Notes: generated by a model not told the origin, from the letters alone. A stretch of DNA of 60,099 bases from an uncultured bacterium (GCA_902462155.1 CABQAQ010000011.1:1-60099); one strand, 5' to 3'. Shown: positions 17,142 through 25,872, counted from the first letter of the stretch. Program-made: numbers and translations.

Positions 17142-18311
17142 ATGAGTAATGATAATAACTATGAAACCTATGTAGCAGACAATATAAAAGAATTACTACA
17201 TATAAGAATAAAGCGATTACAAGATGAAGAAATTTGTCGGAGAGTCTTACGGGAAAAATCAAATTCAACAAATATTAAGCAAGAAATTATTGACAAAAAA
17301 GCTAAAGGCTTGTCATCAGCAATAAAATCATCTCTTGGTTTTTTACAACAAGAAACCTCTAGTCTGAATGCTTGGATATTATCAAGATATTATGCATTAT
17401 TGCAAATAACAATTGCAGAACAGGTATCATCTTTAAATAACGAGAAAGATTTACTTCAAATACAAGAATCTACTGCTTGTGGACATGGTTTAAATACAGT
17501 ATTGATAGATAAAAATGATATTAGTTCTTTTTCAGTATATTTAAGATCTATTGGATATTTTAGAACATACTTAGAACATCTTGGTTATAAAAATACTAAA
17601 TATCTTTTAGAAGTTAGCCCTAGTAAGATGCCTGAAAAACATGAGGAGAACAAAGAATATATAATTTCGTTATTTGAATTATTTAGAAGATTACCAGAAT
17701 TGGCAGACTATATAAAAGAATATATTGGTCAACCACCTTTATCATTTCATATTGGTCATTCAATAAAAAATGATTTGATTGCAGAACAAATTGGCCACAA
17801 AGAAATGAAGGAAGGAAAAGCACCAAGATCAATTTTTGATGCTCGAGTAAAAGGTGAAACGTATATTAACATATATACGACGGAATATAATGAAGAAATA
17901 ATGCAAAATTTAATACCAATTTTAAGTAATATTATTTTTTCAGAAGCAAAATATGAATACGATAGGGATAAATACATTGGTCTTTTGAAACATAAATCCG
18001 AGCATTGGCAAGACGAATTTCCAACACATAAAGGTTCTTATTGTGGATCTTCATATATAGTCCCGATTTTTAATGAAATAAATGATATTATTGCAATCCA
18101 CTTTCTCATATTGTATGGATTAAGTATCATAGTAAGATATTATCCAAATTTATGGTATGAAATAGAGAAAGGTAAATATTCATATTTAACACCATTATTA
18201 GAGCATTATTTAATTATTTTTGATAATACTGTTCCTCAAATAATGCTAAGTCGAATTACAGAAAGAAAAATCCATACCACAACACCTGACAGTCTTTGGG
18301 CTCCTGTGTAG
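17142..18311 (+). CDS. YaaC-like protein, probable cargo
   Basis: A 389-residue protein starting at ATG 17142, one base after the Mor-like stop (AGGGGAAAAAGG upstream; a start ten codons earlier would overlap). Residues about 75-130 (SLNAWILSRYYALLQITIAE, then TACGHGLNT) match my recollection of YaaC-like proteins, which have helices with a YY and a HGL motif. That family has no firm function. The rest is mixed, without membrane segments of convincing length. It lies between two inverted iteron arrays, suggesting that it belongs to the Mu-like element as cargo or as part of its regulation. Confidence 0.65.
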   Translation: MSNDNNYETYVADNIKELLHIRIKRLQDEEICRRVLREKSNSTNIKQEIIDKKAKGLSSAIKSSLGFLQQETSSLNAWILSRYYALLQITIAEQVSSLNNEKDLLQIQESTACGHGLNTVLIDKNDISSFSVYLRSIGYFRTYLEHLGYKNTKYLLEVSPSKMPEKHEENKEYIISLFELFRRLPELADYIKEYIGQPPLSFHIGHSIKNDLIAEQIGHKEMKEGKAPRSIFDARVKGETYINIYTTEYNEEIMQNLIPILSNIIFSEAKYEYDRDKYIGLLKHKSEHWQDEFPTHKGSYCGSSYIVPIFNEINDIIAIHFLILYGLSIIVRYYPNLWYEIEKGKYSYLTPLLEHYLIIFDNTVPQIMLSRITERKIHTTTPDSLWAPV

Positions 18312-18365
18312 TTGTAAAAATATATTTTCATAATATTTGGATTTACAATTTTGGGGGAAAAATTA

Positions 18366-18438
18366 GTTCCGTTTGGGTTCCGCAAAAAGTTCCGTTTAGG
18401 TTCCGTTTTGTAACAGAAAAATAATTCTTTCCGGAACC
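18366..18438. repeat. Outer GTTCCG iteron array
   Basis: GTTCCG copies start at 18366, 18377, 18389 and 18400, spaced 11, 12 and 11 bases. Three of the four continue as GTTCCGTTT. A reverse copy, CGGAACC, lies at 18432-18438. The array is inverted relative to the one at 16755-16798, so both read AAACGGAAC inward toward the Mor-like and YaaC-like genes. It may mark one end of the Mu-like element. Confidence 0.75.
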
Positions 18439-18831
18439 TGTGTTACTATTTTATACAAAAAGTCCGAAGTTTGTCATTGGCTATTGTCTTACGGAAATAA
18501 GACTTTATGGCATATTAATATGAAAAATTTGACTTTTACCGGACTTAATTTAGACGGAAATCGGACATACCGGACTTTTCTGTAACCCTAAATTATAACA
18601 AATAACCTTTATGTTTAGTGGCTTTGAGCCTAGTTCCCTTTTTCTGTATTGTCCTGTTCCTTCACAACCGTAAAATATCAAACTGTTGTAAACTATTGAA
18701 AATAAAGTGAAAGTGCGAGCAGTTAAAATGCAGATAAAGTGCAAGAAAGATTAGTTTGATAATTCCATAATTAAACAACTTCCAACCGCTAAAACTCAAA
18801 CAACAAGCGGACTTTGCAAAAAAATATCAAA

Positions 18832-18891
18832 CTAACCATTCCTGTCAAAGTGATTGAACTAATACACTAACCATCTCTGTCAAACTGATTG
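18832..18891. repeat. Two 25-base direct repeats beside the tRNA-Arg 3' end
   Basis: CTAACCAT(T/C)(C/T)CTGTCAAA(G/C)TGATTG occurs at 18832-18856 and 18867-18891, differing at three positions with a period of 35 bases. The second ends 37 bases from the 3' end of the tRNA gene. Repeats in this position resemble integrase arm-type binding sites of elements inserted into tRNA genes. No integrase gene lies at this end within the window. Confidence 0.7.
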
Positions 18892-18928
18892 TCTTACTAC
18901 AGTTAAGTTGACGTTTATTGAAAAAAAA

Positions 18929-19002
18929 TACCCCGGATTGGATTCGAACCAACGACGCACAGCTTAGGACGCTATCGCTCTATCCACCTGAGCTACCGAG
19001 GC
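18929..19002 (-). tRNA. tRNA-Arg (anticodon CCU)
   Basis: Read on the minus strand, the cloverleaf is complete: acceptor GCCTCGG with CCGGGGT, D arm GCTC/GAGC, anticodon stem ATAGC/GCTGT with loop GTCCTAA, and T arm GTTGG-TTCGAAT-CCAAT. Loop position 34-36 is CCU, which reads AGG (arginine). The discriminator is A and no CCA is encoded. A run of T follows the 3' end and may terminate transcription. Its 3' end faces the accessory region, as expected for a tRNA used as an insertion site. Confidence 0.95.
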
Positions 19003-19030
19003 ATATATTATTATAATACCATAATTAAAT

Positions 19031-19068
19031 ATAAATGGTAAAGAATTAATTAATTCTTTACCATTTAT
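19031..19068 (-). terminator. Palindromic terminator after the nucleotidase gene
   Basis: A perfect 38-base palindrome (ATAAATGGTAAAGAATTAA and its complement) starts ten bases beyond the minus-strand stop at 19078. It is AT-rich, so hairpin strength is modest. It may also insulate the tRNA gene. Confidence 0.6.
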
Positions 19069-19077
19069 ATAGAAGAT

Positions 19078-20796
19078 TTATAATATACGTTTTTCTTTTG
19101 TTTTAGCTGTAACTCTTATATCATAATCTATTTCATCGAGATATTGTTTGAAAAAGCTATCATAAGTGCCATTTAAAGGTTGAAATTTATTACGTATGAT
19201 CGATGGATATTTAATATCATTTTTTAATAAATATTTATCTGGTAGAAGTATTTCGTAATTTTTATTTTTATCAAGAGGAATAAATTCTCGAGATATAGGA
19301 TCCTTGAATTTGATGGCATCCATATAATCTTTATCAGAGGAACCATTTTTGATTTGTTCCATAAGTGTACGATCTATTTGGAAATCAGACCATTGAATTA
19401 ATGTATTTCGCGTAGGTGAATCTAAATTGGCAAGTACATTTTCTGTGATTAATCCAGATAGTTCATCAGCAGAAACTTTTCCTACTTTTACAGTTGCTAA
19501 ATCTTCGCTCACTCCATCAAAAATTTTCATTAAGTCTAGATTATTAGCACCATTTTTGATAGGCCCTCTAATGATAGAAGATTGTATAGCTACAGAATCA
19601 ATAGATGGATGTATTTTTTTTACAGATCGTTTTAGAGCACTTGTTAAATAATTAGCGAGATAGCTATTTGAATAACGTATACCGTCAGAATAATTAAGAG
19701 AATCAATTTCTCCACTTACATCAGAAAGAGATACTATAGGTTCAAGATCTTTTTCAAAATTTTCTTTTAAAAAATTTTTCATCGGTGAAACTTCACCATC
19801 TTTCATATCAACTCTTAGAGGGAAATAAGAATTTTCAGAAATACTTTCAAGATCTCCTTTATCATTGAAGTTGAGAGATAAAGATCTTAAGATTTCATTA
19901 TCTTTGCCTAAAGAATAAATGGCAGATTTGCCTTCATGGTAAGAAGAAGTTAGATGATCATGACCATTTAGGATAATATTAATATTTGGAACATGTTTGC
20001 GTATTAATTTAGAAATTGGATTGCCAGTATGCGAAAGAAGAATAACAGCACCTTTTGGGTATTTTTCTTTAAATTCTTTAACTTGTTGATCTACGCATTC
20101 AAAGGTTTTAGTTAAATTTTCTTCTTTTAAATAAGAATCTTTTTTATTTGAGTTGTCATAAAATTCCATCCCTTTAAGTAAGCCAGGATTATAGAAATCC
20201 ATACTAGGTATAGTAACACCTAAGAATAAAGCGTGATGTTTAAGGTTTGGATTTTTATCATCCTCTATTTCGTAAATTTTTGATTTAACAATATTGCTAT
20301 TTTCTTGTTCCATTAAAGAAGTTACTGTAGGAGATTTTTCAAGATTAACATTAGTAACGAGAGTTGTTAAAGGTTGTTTATGTAGAGTATTCATAATAAA
20401 TTTATCACCACCATCAAGGCAATGATTACCTAGCGCATAAACAGTATCAAAATTAGATTTGAGTCCACAAGCAGTTTTAACAGAATTAATGAGTCTAGAT
20501 AAAAATCCTGCTTGTATTTCTCCATTTGTGCTATTTTTTTTAGTTAAAAATCCACGTTTGGAAGGATTAATAAAAAAGTCTCCAGCAACAGCAAAAATAT
20601 TTAAAGTACTTGGTTTATTTGATTCTGAAAAAATTTGGAGTTTGTTTGAATGAATAGTTTTTTCAACTTGAGGTAAGGTAAGTAAATTACCGTGATTATC
20701 GGAAGTTGCTAAAATATTTAATTTACCAGCTTTAAAGCTTGGATTTTGTTTTTGTAACAGATTACGATTTTGTGCGTTTGCACTTTGAATTTTCAT
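19078..20796 (-). CDS. 5'-nucleotidase/metallophosphoesterase-like enzyme with SFKA extension
   Basis: A 572-residue protein of the UshA-type 5'-nucleotidase layout. The N-terminal metallophosphoesterase carries NILATSDNHGN, AVAGDFF, ALGNHCLDGG and LSHTGNP with NGHDHLTSS, supplying the two-metal site ligands (the usual DxH appears as SDNH). A C-terminal domain (about 350-565) fits the substrate-specificity domain of the family. Family members hydrolyse nucleotides, usually in the periplasm. Here there is no signal peptide; instead residues 1-26 are a polar segment ending NPSFKAG, shared in type with the phosphohexomutase at 56409. The ATG has AAAAGGAG upstream. The gene stands alone. Confidence 0.85.
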   Translation of the reverse strand: MKIQSANAQNRNLLQKQNPSFKAGKLNILATSDNHGNLLTLPQVEKTIHSNKLQIFSESNKPSTLNIFAVAGDFFINPSKRGFLTKKNSTNGEIQAGFLSRLINSVKTACGLKSNFDTVYALGNHCLDGGDKFIMNTLHKQPLTTLVTNVNLEKSPTVTSLMEQENSNIVKSKIYEIEDDKNPNLKHHALFLGVTIPSMDFYNPGLLKGMEFYDNSNKKDSYLKEENLTKTFECVDQQVKEFKEKYPKGAVILLSHTGNPISKLIRKHVPNINIILNGHDHLTSSYHEGKSAIYSLGKDNEILRSLSLNFNDKGDLESISENSYFPLRVDMKDGEVSPMKNFLKENFEKDLEPIVSLSDVSGEIDSLNYSDGIRYSNSYLANYLTSALKRSVKKIHPSIDSVAIQSSIIRGPIKNGANNLDLMKIFDGVSEDLATVKVGKVSADELSGLITENVLANLDSPTRNTLIQWSDFQIDRTLMEQIKNGSSDKDYMDAIKFKDPISREFIPLDKNKNYEILLPDKYLLKNDIKYPSIIRNKFQPLNGTYDSFFKQYLDEIDYDIRVTAKTKEKRIL

Positions 20797-20945
20797 AAAA
20801 ACTCCTTTTCTTCTAATATAAAATTACAGACTTTATCGTTAAATAGTGTAAAATAATTTTTTGAACGTTTTTAATATATATTTTTTACAAATCTATACAA
20901 TTTGATTATAAAATCAATATAAATTAATAAAATTTGTTAAATTTA

Positions 20946-20954
20946 TGATAAAAT
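20946..20954 (+). promoter_or_regulatory. Extended -10 promoter of the YhaM-like gene
   Basis: TGATAAAAT matches an extended -10 element (TGnTAtaAT). A TTGTTA at 20934-20939 is too close to serve as a normal -35. Similar TGnTAAAAT elements precede several other transcription units here (23209, 45692, 52298). Confidence 0.5.
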
Positions 20955-21000
20955 AAAAGGTGATAAGTAAGGACGGATAATTAAGAAAATTGGTGTAGTA

Positions 21001-21828
21001 ATGTTAGATTTAAATATAGAATATGAAGTTGTAATATTTTCAATAGGCGAAACGAAAGCCGGAACAAAAATGGGGAAGTTACAGCTGAAAAATTTAGAGG
21101 ATGATAGTTTAATAAACTGTGTATTATGGGAGGAAACCTTAAACAGAACAGACCAGAAAATTTTTAGGACAGGTAATATTTTAAAGATTTTATGTGGATC
21201 ATATAATGAAAAATTCAATAATTGTATAGTATCATCTTTTGAACTGATAAAAGAGGCAAAACTAGGTATTAGTGATGAAGAGGCAGATGAATTATATAAA
21301 AAAATAGAAGAAGTGATAAATACATTTGAGAATAAAGATTTAAAAAAGTATGTATCAGATTTAGTAAAAGGGAATAAAGATAGATTAAAAATAGCACCGG
21401 CAGCGAAATTACATCATCATAATTATGTAGGCGGATTAATAGTGCATATAGGAGAATGTATTGATTTTGCAGATGTAATTTTAAAGGTAGCAAATAGTAA
21501 AATTACAAGGGAAGAAGTTTTGGCAGCTTGTATATTACACGACTTTGGAAAAATATTTGAATATACAATAGATTTAGAAACCGGTCTTATAGGATATGAT
21601 GAAGAATTCAGAAAGAATTGGTTTACGCATTCACAATGGGGATATTCAAATTGTATGATAAATGGATTTGTGAATATAGCGAAAATGATAGCGGCACATC
21701 ATTCTAGGTTAGAGTGGGGTGCTATTATAGATTTAGGCGAAAAAAATTTAGATCCAATGATGTATATCATTCATCATATAGATGATTTGTCAGCAAAATT
21801 TGGTAAAATATCTATTAATGATTTATAA
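21001..21828 (+). CDS. YhaM-like 3'-5' exoribonuclease (OB fold plus HD domain)
   Basis: A 275-residue protein. Residues 1-80 fit an OB fold (EVVIFSIGETKAGTKMGKLQ). The rest is an HD metal-dependent phosphohydrolase: KLHHHNYVGGLIVHIG, then CILHDFGKIFEY, then MIAAHHSRLEWGA, then IHHIDDLSAKF. This OB-HD order is that of YhaM/CBF1, 3'-5' exonucleases acting on RNA or single-stranded DNA; those are about 310 residues, so this one is slightly short at the C-terminus. It is the first gene of a plus-strand run and is 12 bases from the next gene. Confidence 0.82.
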   Translation: MLDLNIEYEVVIFSIGETKAGTKMGKLQLKNLEDDSLINCVLWEETLNRTDQKIFRTGNILKILCGSYNEKFNNCIVSSFELIKEAKLGISDEEADELYKKIEEVINTFENKDLKKYVSDLVKGNKDRLKIAPAAKLHHHNYVGGLIVHIGECIDFADVILKVANSKITREEVLAACILHDFGKIFEYTIDLETGLIGYDEEFRKNWFTHSQWGYSNCMINGFVNIAKMIAAHHSRLEWGAIIDLGEKNLDPMMYIIHHIDDLSAKFGKISINDL

Positions 21829-21840
21829 GATAGAAAGAGT

Positions 21841-22560
21841 ATGTTTATTATGTTTATAAAAAAAATAATATGTTTAGTAATATTCTTTATATGTTTAGGA
21901 ATAAACTGTAATCCGGTTTTAGCCTTATTTCCAAATAAGACAGTAAGAGGAAATGTCGAATCAAAAAGGTTAGAGTCTGGAACTTGTTTAAAATTAAAAT
22001 TATTAACTCCTTTAAATACAGATGAACTAAGTATAGGTCAGGAGTTTTCATCAGTATTATGTGATGATATAATAGTAGAAAAGACGTTAATATTACCAAA
22101 AGGAACGCTTTTAAGAGGTACAGTAAGTAAAATTTCAAAGAAAAAGAGATTATCAAAATCAGCATTATTGTATCTAAGATTTGATCATATAGTAATACCA
22201 AGTGGAAGGCAGTTACCGATAAAAGCCGGATTATGTAATAATGATAATTTATCTGTAGATGGAGCTATTGATGGCGGTGGAAATTACCTTAATGAATTAA
22301 AAAGGAATTTAAATAATACAGGAACTATAATGAAAAAGACAGCGAACTGGGGAGTAAATGCCGGTGATAATATTTTAGATGGTTTTGGTAAGGTAATAAC
22401 AGTTCCTGTCGGATTTTTCGGAGCCGCAGTAGGTGGTACAGGATATTTAATAGGAGATTCTTTAATTGATTTATTTCGTTTAGGTAAACCTGTAATATTG
22501 CAGCAAGATGATATTCTATATATATTGCTTACTCGTCCGTTAGATGTACCATCTTATTAA
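21841..22560 (+). CDS. Secreted protein of unknown function
   Basis: A 239-residue protein with a clear signal peptide (FIKKIICLVIFFICLGINC, cleavage likely after PVLA near residue 29). The mature part has a beta-rich domain (GTCLKLKLLTPLNTDELSIG, LILPKGTLLRGTVSKISK, FDHIVIPSGRQLPIKAG). This strand-turn pattern is seen in VirB10/TrbI-like and other periplasmic domains that modulate surface assemblies. A glycine-rich hydrophobic stretch (VPVGFFGAAVGGTGYLIG) near residue 190 may insert into or lie on a membrane. No family name is assigned with confidence. Confidence 0.75.
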   Translation: MFIMFIKKIICLVIFFICLGINCNPVLALFPNKTVRGNVESKRLESGTCLKLKLLTPLNTDELSIGQEFSSVLCDDIIVEKTLILPKGTLLRGTVSKISKKKRLSKSALLYLRFDHIVIPSGRQLPIKAGLCNNDNLSVDGAIDGGGNYLNELKRNLNNTGTIMKKTANWGVNAGDNILDGFGKVITVPVGFFGAAVGGTGYLIGDSLIDLFRLGKPVILQQDDILYILLTRPLDVPSY

Positions 22561-22583
22561 TAAGAAGAGGGGTTAATTTATTA

Positions 22584-23195
22584 TTGATATTAAAATTATA
22601 TATCCAATTATTAAAGAATGCAGTAATTTATCTGAGAAATAATCCTGAAAAGAAGATAGCTAATTTTTTAAAGGATAAAAATTTGTGGATAAAAACAGCT
22701 GAATCTTGTACAGGAGGATTGATAAGTTCCAGATTAACGGATATATCCGGAAGTTCCGGATTTATAAATCTAAATTTAGTGACATATGCAAATGATATAA
22801 AAGAAGAGTATCTGGGAGTAAATAGAGAGATTTTAGAAGAACAAGGTGCTGTATCAAGTGAGGTTGCAAAAGAAATGGTAACCGGTCTATTAAAAAAAGG
22901 AGGAACAGATATAGCAATAAGTATTACAGGTATTGCAGGCCCAACAGGCGAAGTGGCAGGTAAACCGGTAGGTCTTGTATATATAGGAATAGGAAATAAA
23001 GATATAATAGAGGTAAAAAAATTTGAAGTAAATCAAGATAAATATTTTGGAATAAAAAGAGATAAAAAAGAAAAAAATAGATACAATACTTTTGAACTGA
23101 TTTTAGCCAGAAAATTGACAAAATTTATATTTTCTCAAGTAGCCTTAGAACTTTTGTATGATTTTTTACTGAAAAGATATAATAATAATAGATAA
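22584..23195 (+). CDS. pncC: CinA C-terminal-type amidohydrolase (NMN deamidase)
   Basis: A 203-residue protein matching the CinA C-terminal/PncC domain: AESCTGGLISSRLTDISGSS, then EEQGAVSSEVAKEM, then ISITGIAGPTG and PVGLVYIGI. Stand-alone versions convert nicotinamide mononucleotide to nicotinate mononucleotide in pyridine nucleotide recycling. The N-terminal MoCF-like half of full CinA is absent. A TTG start is used (GAGGGG 11 bases upstream, rather far). A basic insertion, KRDKKEKNRYN, near residue 160 is unusual for the family. It shares a strand with the preceding secreted protein, 23 bases apart. Confidence 0.88.
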   Translation: MILKLYIQLLKNAVIYLRNNPEKKIANFLKDKNLWIKTAESCTGGLISSRLTDISGSSGFINLNLVTYANDIKEEYLGVNREILEEQGAVSSEVAKEMVTGLLKKGGTDIAISITGIAGPTGEVAGKPVGLVYIGIGNKDIIEVKKFEVNQDKYFGIKRDKKEKNRYNTFELILARKLTKFIFSQVALELLYDFLLKRYNNNR

Positions 23196-23208
23196 AAAAA
23201 ATAATTTT

Positions 23209-23217
23209 TGTTAAAAT
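23209..23217 (+). promoter_or_regulatory. Extended -10 promoter before the M16 peptidase pair
   Basis: TGTTAAAAT lies in the gap between the PncC-like and M16 genes, 35 bases before the TTG start. It matches the TGnTAAAAT form seen before other units in this window. Confidence 0.45.
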
Positions 23218-23251
23218 AAAAATAGTAAAAATGAAAGGATAACAGGTTAGA

Positions 23252-24622
23252 TTGGTGGAAGATTTAAAAAGAGAAGAAATAAAATATCCTTATTTGAATA
23301 AAAATGTAGTATTATATACAAGAAAATGTGGCCATAAAATAGTAATAGCATATAAGCCAGGTGGATTAACAAATATAAGCAGTTGGGTAAAGACAGGTTC
23401 AATAAACGAAAACGATGAGAATAACGGGATTTCTCATTTTTTAGAACACGTAATGTTTAAAGGGACAGAGAAACATAAAGCAGGCGATTTTGATAGAATT
23501 TTAGAAGCAAAAGGCGCAATAGTAAATGCTGCAACGTGGAAAGATTATACTTTTTATTATGTTACGTTACCGGCAGGAAAAGATAATAAAGATTTCTATA
23601 AAGCAATAGAGTTGCACGCAGATATGATGCTTAATCCTGTTTTTCCACCTGAAGAATTAGGCGAACCTTTTGAATATAATAAAACAACACCTGAAACGAA
23701 AAGAGAAAGAAGTGTTGTAATTGAAGAAATAGGCATGAGGGAAGATCAGCCTTGGACAAAAGTTTATAATAATTTAAATGAAAATATGTATGAAAATCAC
23801 CCATATAAACGTGATGTAATAGGAAAAAAAACAATAATTTCATCGATTCCAAGAGATACTATAGATGATTATTATAAAAAACATTATGCACCAAATAAAA
23901 TAACAACGATAGCAATAATATCAGATGAATGTAATGAAGAAGATGTATTAAATAAAATAGTATCTTTATTTGATTTTAAAAGTAGAAAAGAATCTGAGAT
24001 AGCTAGGTACGAAATAGATCCTTTGATTAACCAAACAAAATATATAGAAGATTATGCTCAAGTTACAACCGGTTTTTTAATGTTTGGATTTAGAGGCCCT
24101 ATCATAACAGAATTTAAAGATGTAATAGCCTTGGATATGTTGAATATAATTTTAGGTGATGGACAAAGCAGTAGATTATATCAGAATTTAATAGAAAATA
24201 TTAATCCTCCGGTATATAATATGATATCGTCAGAGCATTATCATTTTAAAGATGGTACTAACTTTTTTATACAAGCAAATTTCAAAGCCGATAAAAAAGA
24301 TCAGGCTATTGATCTTATAAAAAAAGAGCTTAGAAATTTATTGATAGATATAGAAGATAATGAGTTTAAAAAAGCAAAGAAAAAAATAAAAGTCCAATTT
24401 GCAAATGAATCAGAAACTGTGTCAGATATAGCAGATACAATAGGTCATTATATGACAGTTGTTGGTTCGTTAAAACCTATTGAAAATTATTTAGATATTT
24501 TAGAAGAAATAGATAAATCATATTTAATAAGTTGTGCAGAAAAATATTTAAATATAGATAGTGCTGTAATATCAGTATTACTTCCTATAAAAGGAGAAGA
24601 AGAAAATAATGCAAAAAATTAG
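23252..24622 (+). CDS. M16-family zinc peptidase, catalytic member
   Basis: A 456-residue insulinase-type (M16B) peptidase. The inverted zinc motif HxxEH is present (ISHFLEHVMFKGT), with the downstream glutamate region (AIELHADMMLNPVF) supplying the third ligand. The C-terminal half repeats the fold without the motif. Such enzymes cleave unfolded or short peptides. An insertion around residues 135-150 (FEYNKTTPETKRER) is longer than in compact members. The start is a TTG or the following GTG at 23255. The gene overlaps its non-catalytic partner by 14 bases. Confidence 0.92.
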   Translation: MVEDLKREEIKYPYLNKNVVLYTRKCGHKIVIAYKPGGLTNISSWVKTGSINENDENNGISHFLEHVMFKGTEKHKAGDFDRILEAKGAIVNAATWKDYTFYYVTLPAGKDNKDFYKAIELHADMMLNPVFPPEELGEPFEYNKTTPETKRERSVVIEEIGMREDQPWTKVYNNLNENMYENHPYKRDVIGKKTIISSIPRDTIDDYYKKHYAPNKITTIAIISDECNEEDVLNKIVSLFDFKSRKESEIARYEIDPLINQTKYIEDYAQVTTGFLMFGFRGPIITEFKDVIALDMLNIILGDGQSSRLYQNLIENINPPVYNMISSEHYHFKDGTNFFIQANFKADKKDQAIDLIKKELRNLLIDIEDNEFKKAKKKIKVQFANESETVSDIADTIGHYMTVVGSLKPIENYLDILEEIDKSYLISCAEKYLNIDSAVISVLLPIKGEEENNAKN

Positions 24623-25862
24623 CTTAAGAAATAATATTGAACTTGTATATAAAAATACGAAAAATACACCAAGAGTCGCATTAAGCATATATATATCAAT
24701 AGATAAGCAAGAAAAATATGCAGGAATATATTCATTGATGAATAGGTTGTTTTTGCAAGGAACAAAAACTCGAACATCTGCCCAATTAGCCAAAATACTT
24801 GATGAGAATGCTATAGAATGTTATTCTGTATATAAAGCAGACAATATAAGATTCCAATTATTATGTTTAAATGAGGATTTTAAGCTAGGTTTAGAAATTC
24901 TAAAAGATATAATACTGAATACAACGTTTGAGGAATTTGAAAAAGAAAAAACGAAATTAAGAGGTGAAATAGAAGCAGATTTAGATACTCCAAAAGCGTT
25001 AGCGGTGGATGCGTTTTATAGAAATTTATATAAAGATAAAATTTATGGAAATACCGGAAGTAAAATACTGGAAGATCTGGATAAAATAACAAAAGAAGAT
25101 GTAATAAATGCTTATAATCAGATATTAAATAGTTCAAGAAAAGTAATGACTCTTGTAGGTGATATTGAGTTTGAAAATATAAAGGGATATATAGAAGAAT
25201 CTTTTATAGATTTAAAGAATGCTGAATATATTGAAGAAGAGGAAAAAGGAGATTCATTAGAAAAATTTGAATTAATAAAAGTAGAAAAAGAAGAAGTATC
25301 ACAAGCACAGATACTATGGGGTTGGTATGCTCCGAGATTAAAATCAGAAGAATATGGATCGATGTTAGTACTAAATACGATACTTGGAGCTTGTGGGTTA
25401 TCATCCAGATTATTTACGGAATTAAGAGATAAAAAAGGTTTAGCTTATGTCGTAAGAAGTAATTATGAAACATATAGAAAATCAGCGAATATAAATGTAT
25501 ATATAGCTACAGATCCAAAGAATATAAATACATCAATAGAAGGATTTGTATATGAATTAAATAGATTAAAACAAGAGTTTGTCTCAGAAAAAGAGCTTGA
25601 AAATGCAAAGAATAATATACTAGGAAAAAGGAAATTTTATTTAGAAACGAATTTGCAACAAGCATCATTATACTCATATTATTTATTGGAAAATTTAGGT
25701 TTAGATTTTGAAACAAAAATAAAAGAACTAGTGTTAAAAGTAACAAAAGAAGATATAAAAGAAATAGCAAATAAGTATTTCATAGGGAATAGAAGTATAC
25801 TTACAATATTAGGTCCAAAAGAAGAATTAGATAAAATAGATCCTAGTAATATAAAATTATAA
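24609..25862 (+). CDS. M16-family peptidase-like partner lacking the zinc motif
   Basis: A 417-residue M16 homologue in which the catalytic region reads GIYSLMNRLFLQGTKTRT instead of HxxEH, so it cannot bind zinc in the normal way. The C-terminal half keeps the M16C features (GLSSRLFTELRDKKGLAYVV). Heterodimers of an active and an inactive subunit are known in M16B, the inactive one supplying an arginine/tyrosine pair for substrate contact. The 14-base overlap with the catalytic gene fits a fixed complex. An AAAGGAG site precedes the ATG. Confidence 0.9.
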   Translation: MQKISLRNNIELVYKNTKNTPRVALSIYISIDKQEKYAGIYSLMNRLFLQGTKTRTSAQLAKILDENAIECYSVYKADNIRFQLLCLNEDFKLGLEILKDIILNTTFEEFEKEKTKLRGEIEADLDTPKALAVDAFYRNLYKDKIYGNTGSKILEDLDKITKEDVINAYNQILNSSRKVMTLVGDIEFENIKGYIEESFIDLKNAEYIEEEEKGDSLEKFELIKVEKEEVSQAQILWGWYAPRLKSEEYGSMLVLNTILGACGLSSRLFTELRDKKGLAYVVRSNYETYRKSANINVYIATDPKNINTSIEGFVYELNRLKQEFVSEKELENAKNNILGKRKFYLETNLQQASLYSYYLLENLGLDFETKIKELVLKVTKEDIKEIANKYFIGNRSILTILGPKEELDKIDPSNIKL

Positions 25863-25872
25863 GAGGTTCCTA

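Larger units (their letters stand above)
11876..18438. mobile_element. Mu-like transposable element (extent approximate)
   Basis: A minus-strand operon encodes a MuA-type transposase, a MuB-type ATPase, a degenerate tyrosine-recombinase-fold protein and a small HTH protein. Divergently, a Mor-like activator and a YaaC-like gene are encoded. No head, tail or lysis genes are present, so this is a transposon or a reduced relic rather than a Mu prophage. The ends given are the outermost gene and the outer iteron array; true termini and a target duplication could not be identified by eye. The transposase is interrupted by a stop codon, so present mobility is doubtful. Confidence 0.65.
18312..18928. 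other. 617-base non-coding stretch with iterons and direct repeats
   Basis: I see no convincing gene here. The left part holds the outer iteron array (18366-18438). The middle holds further GTCCG/CGGAC motifs (AAAAAGTCCG near 18458 and CCGGACTTTT near 18567, inverted to each other). The right part holds two 25-base direct repeats (18832-18891) beside the 3' end of the tRNA-Arg gene. A stretch this dense in repeats looks like recombination or transposition DNA, not decayed coding sequence. Confidence 0.6.

Noticed and set aside
11876..18438. Complete Mu-like prophage
   Set aside because: No capsid, tail, packaging or lysis genes are present, only transposition and regulatory genes.
18550..18744. 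64-residue minus-strand frame
   Set aside because: No ribosome site, low-complexity composition, and it crosses repeat-rich non-coding DNA.
18832..18891. CRISPR array
   Set aside because: Only two repeats, a ten-base gap, no cas genes; better explained as recombination-site repeats.
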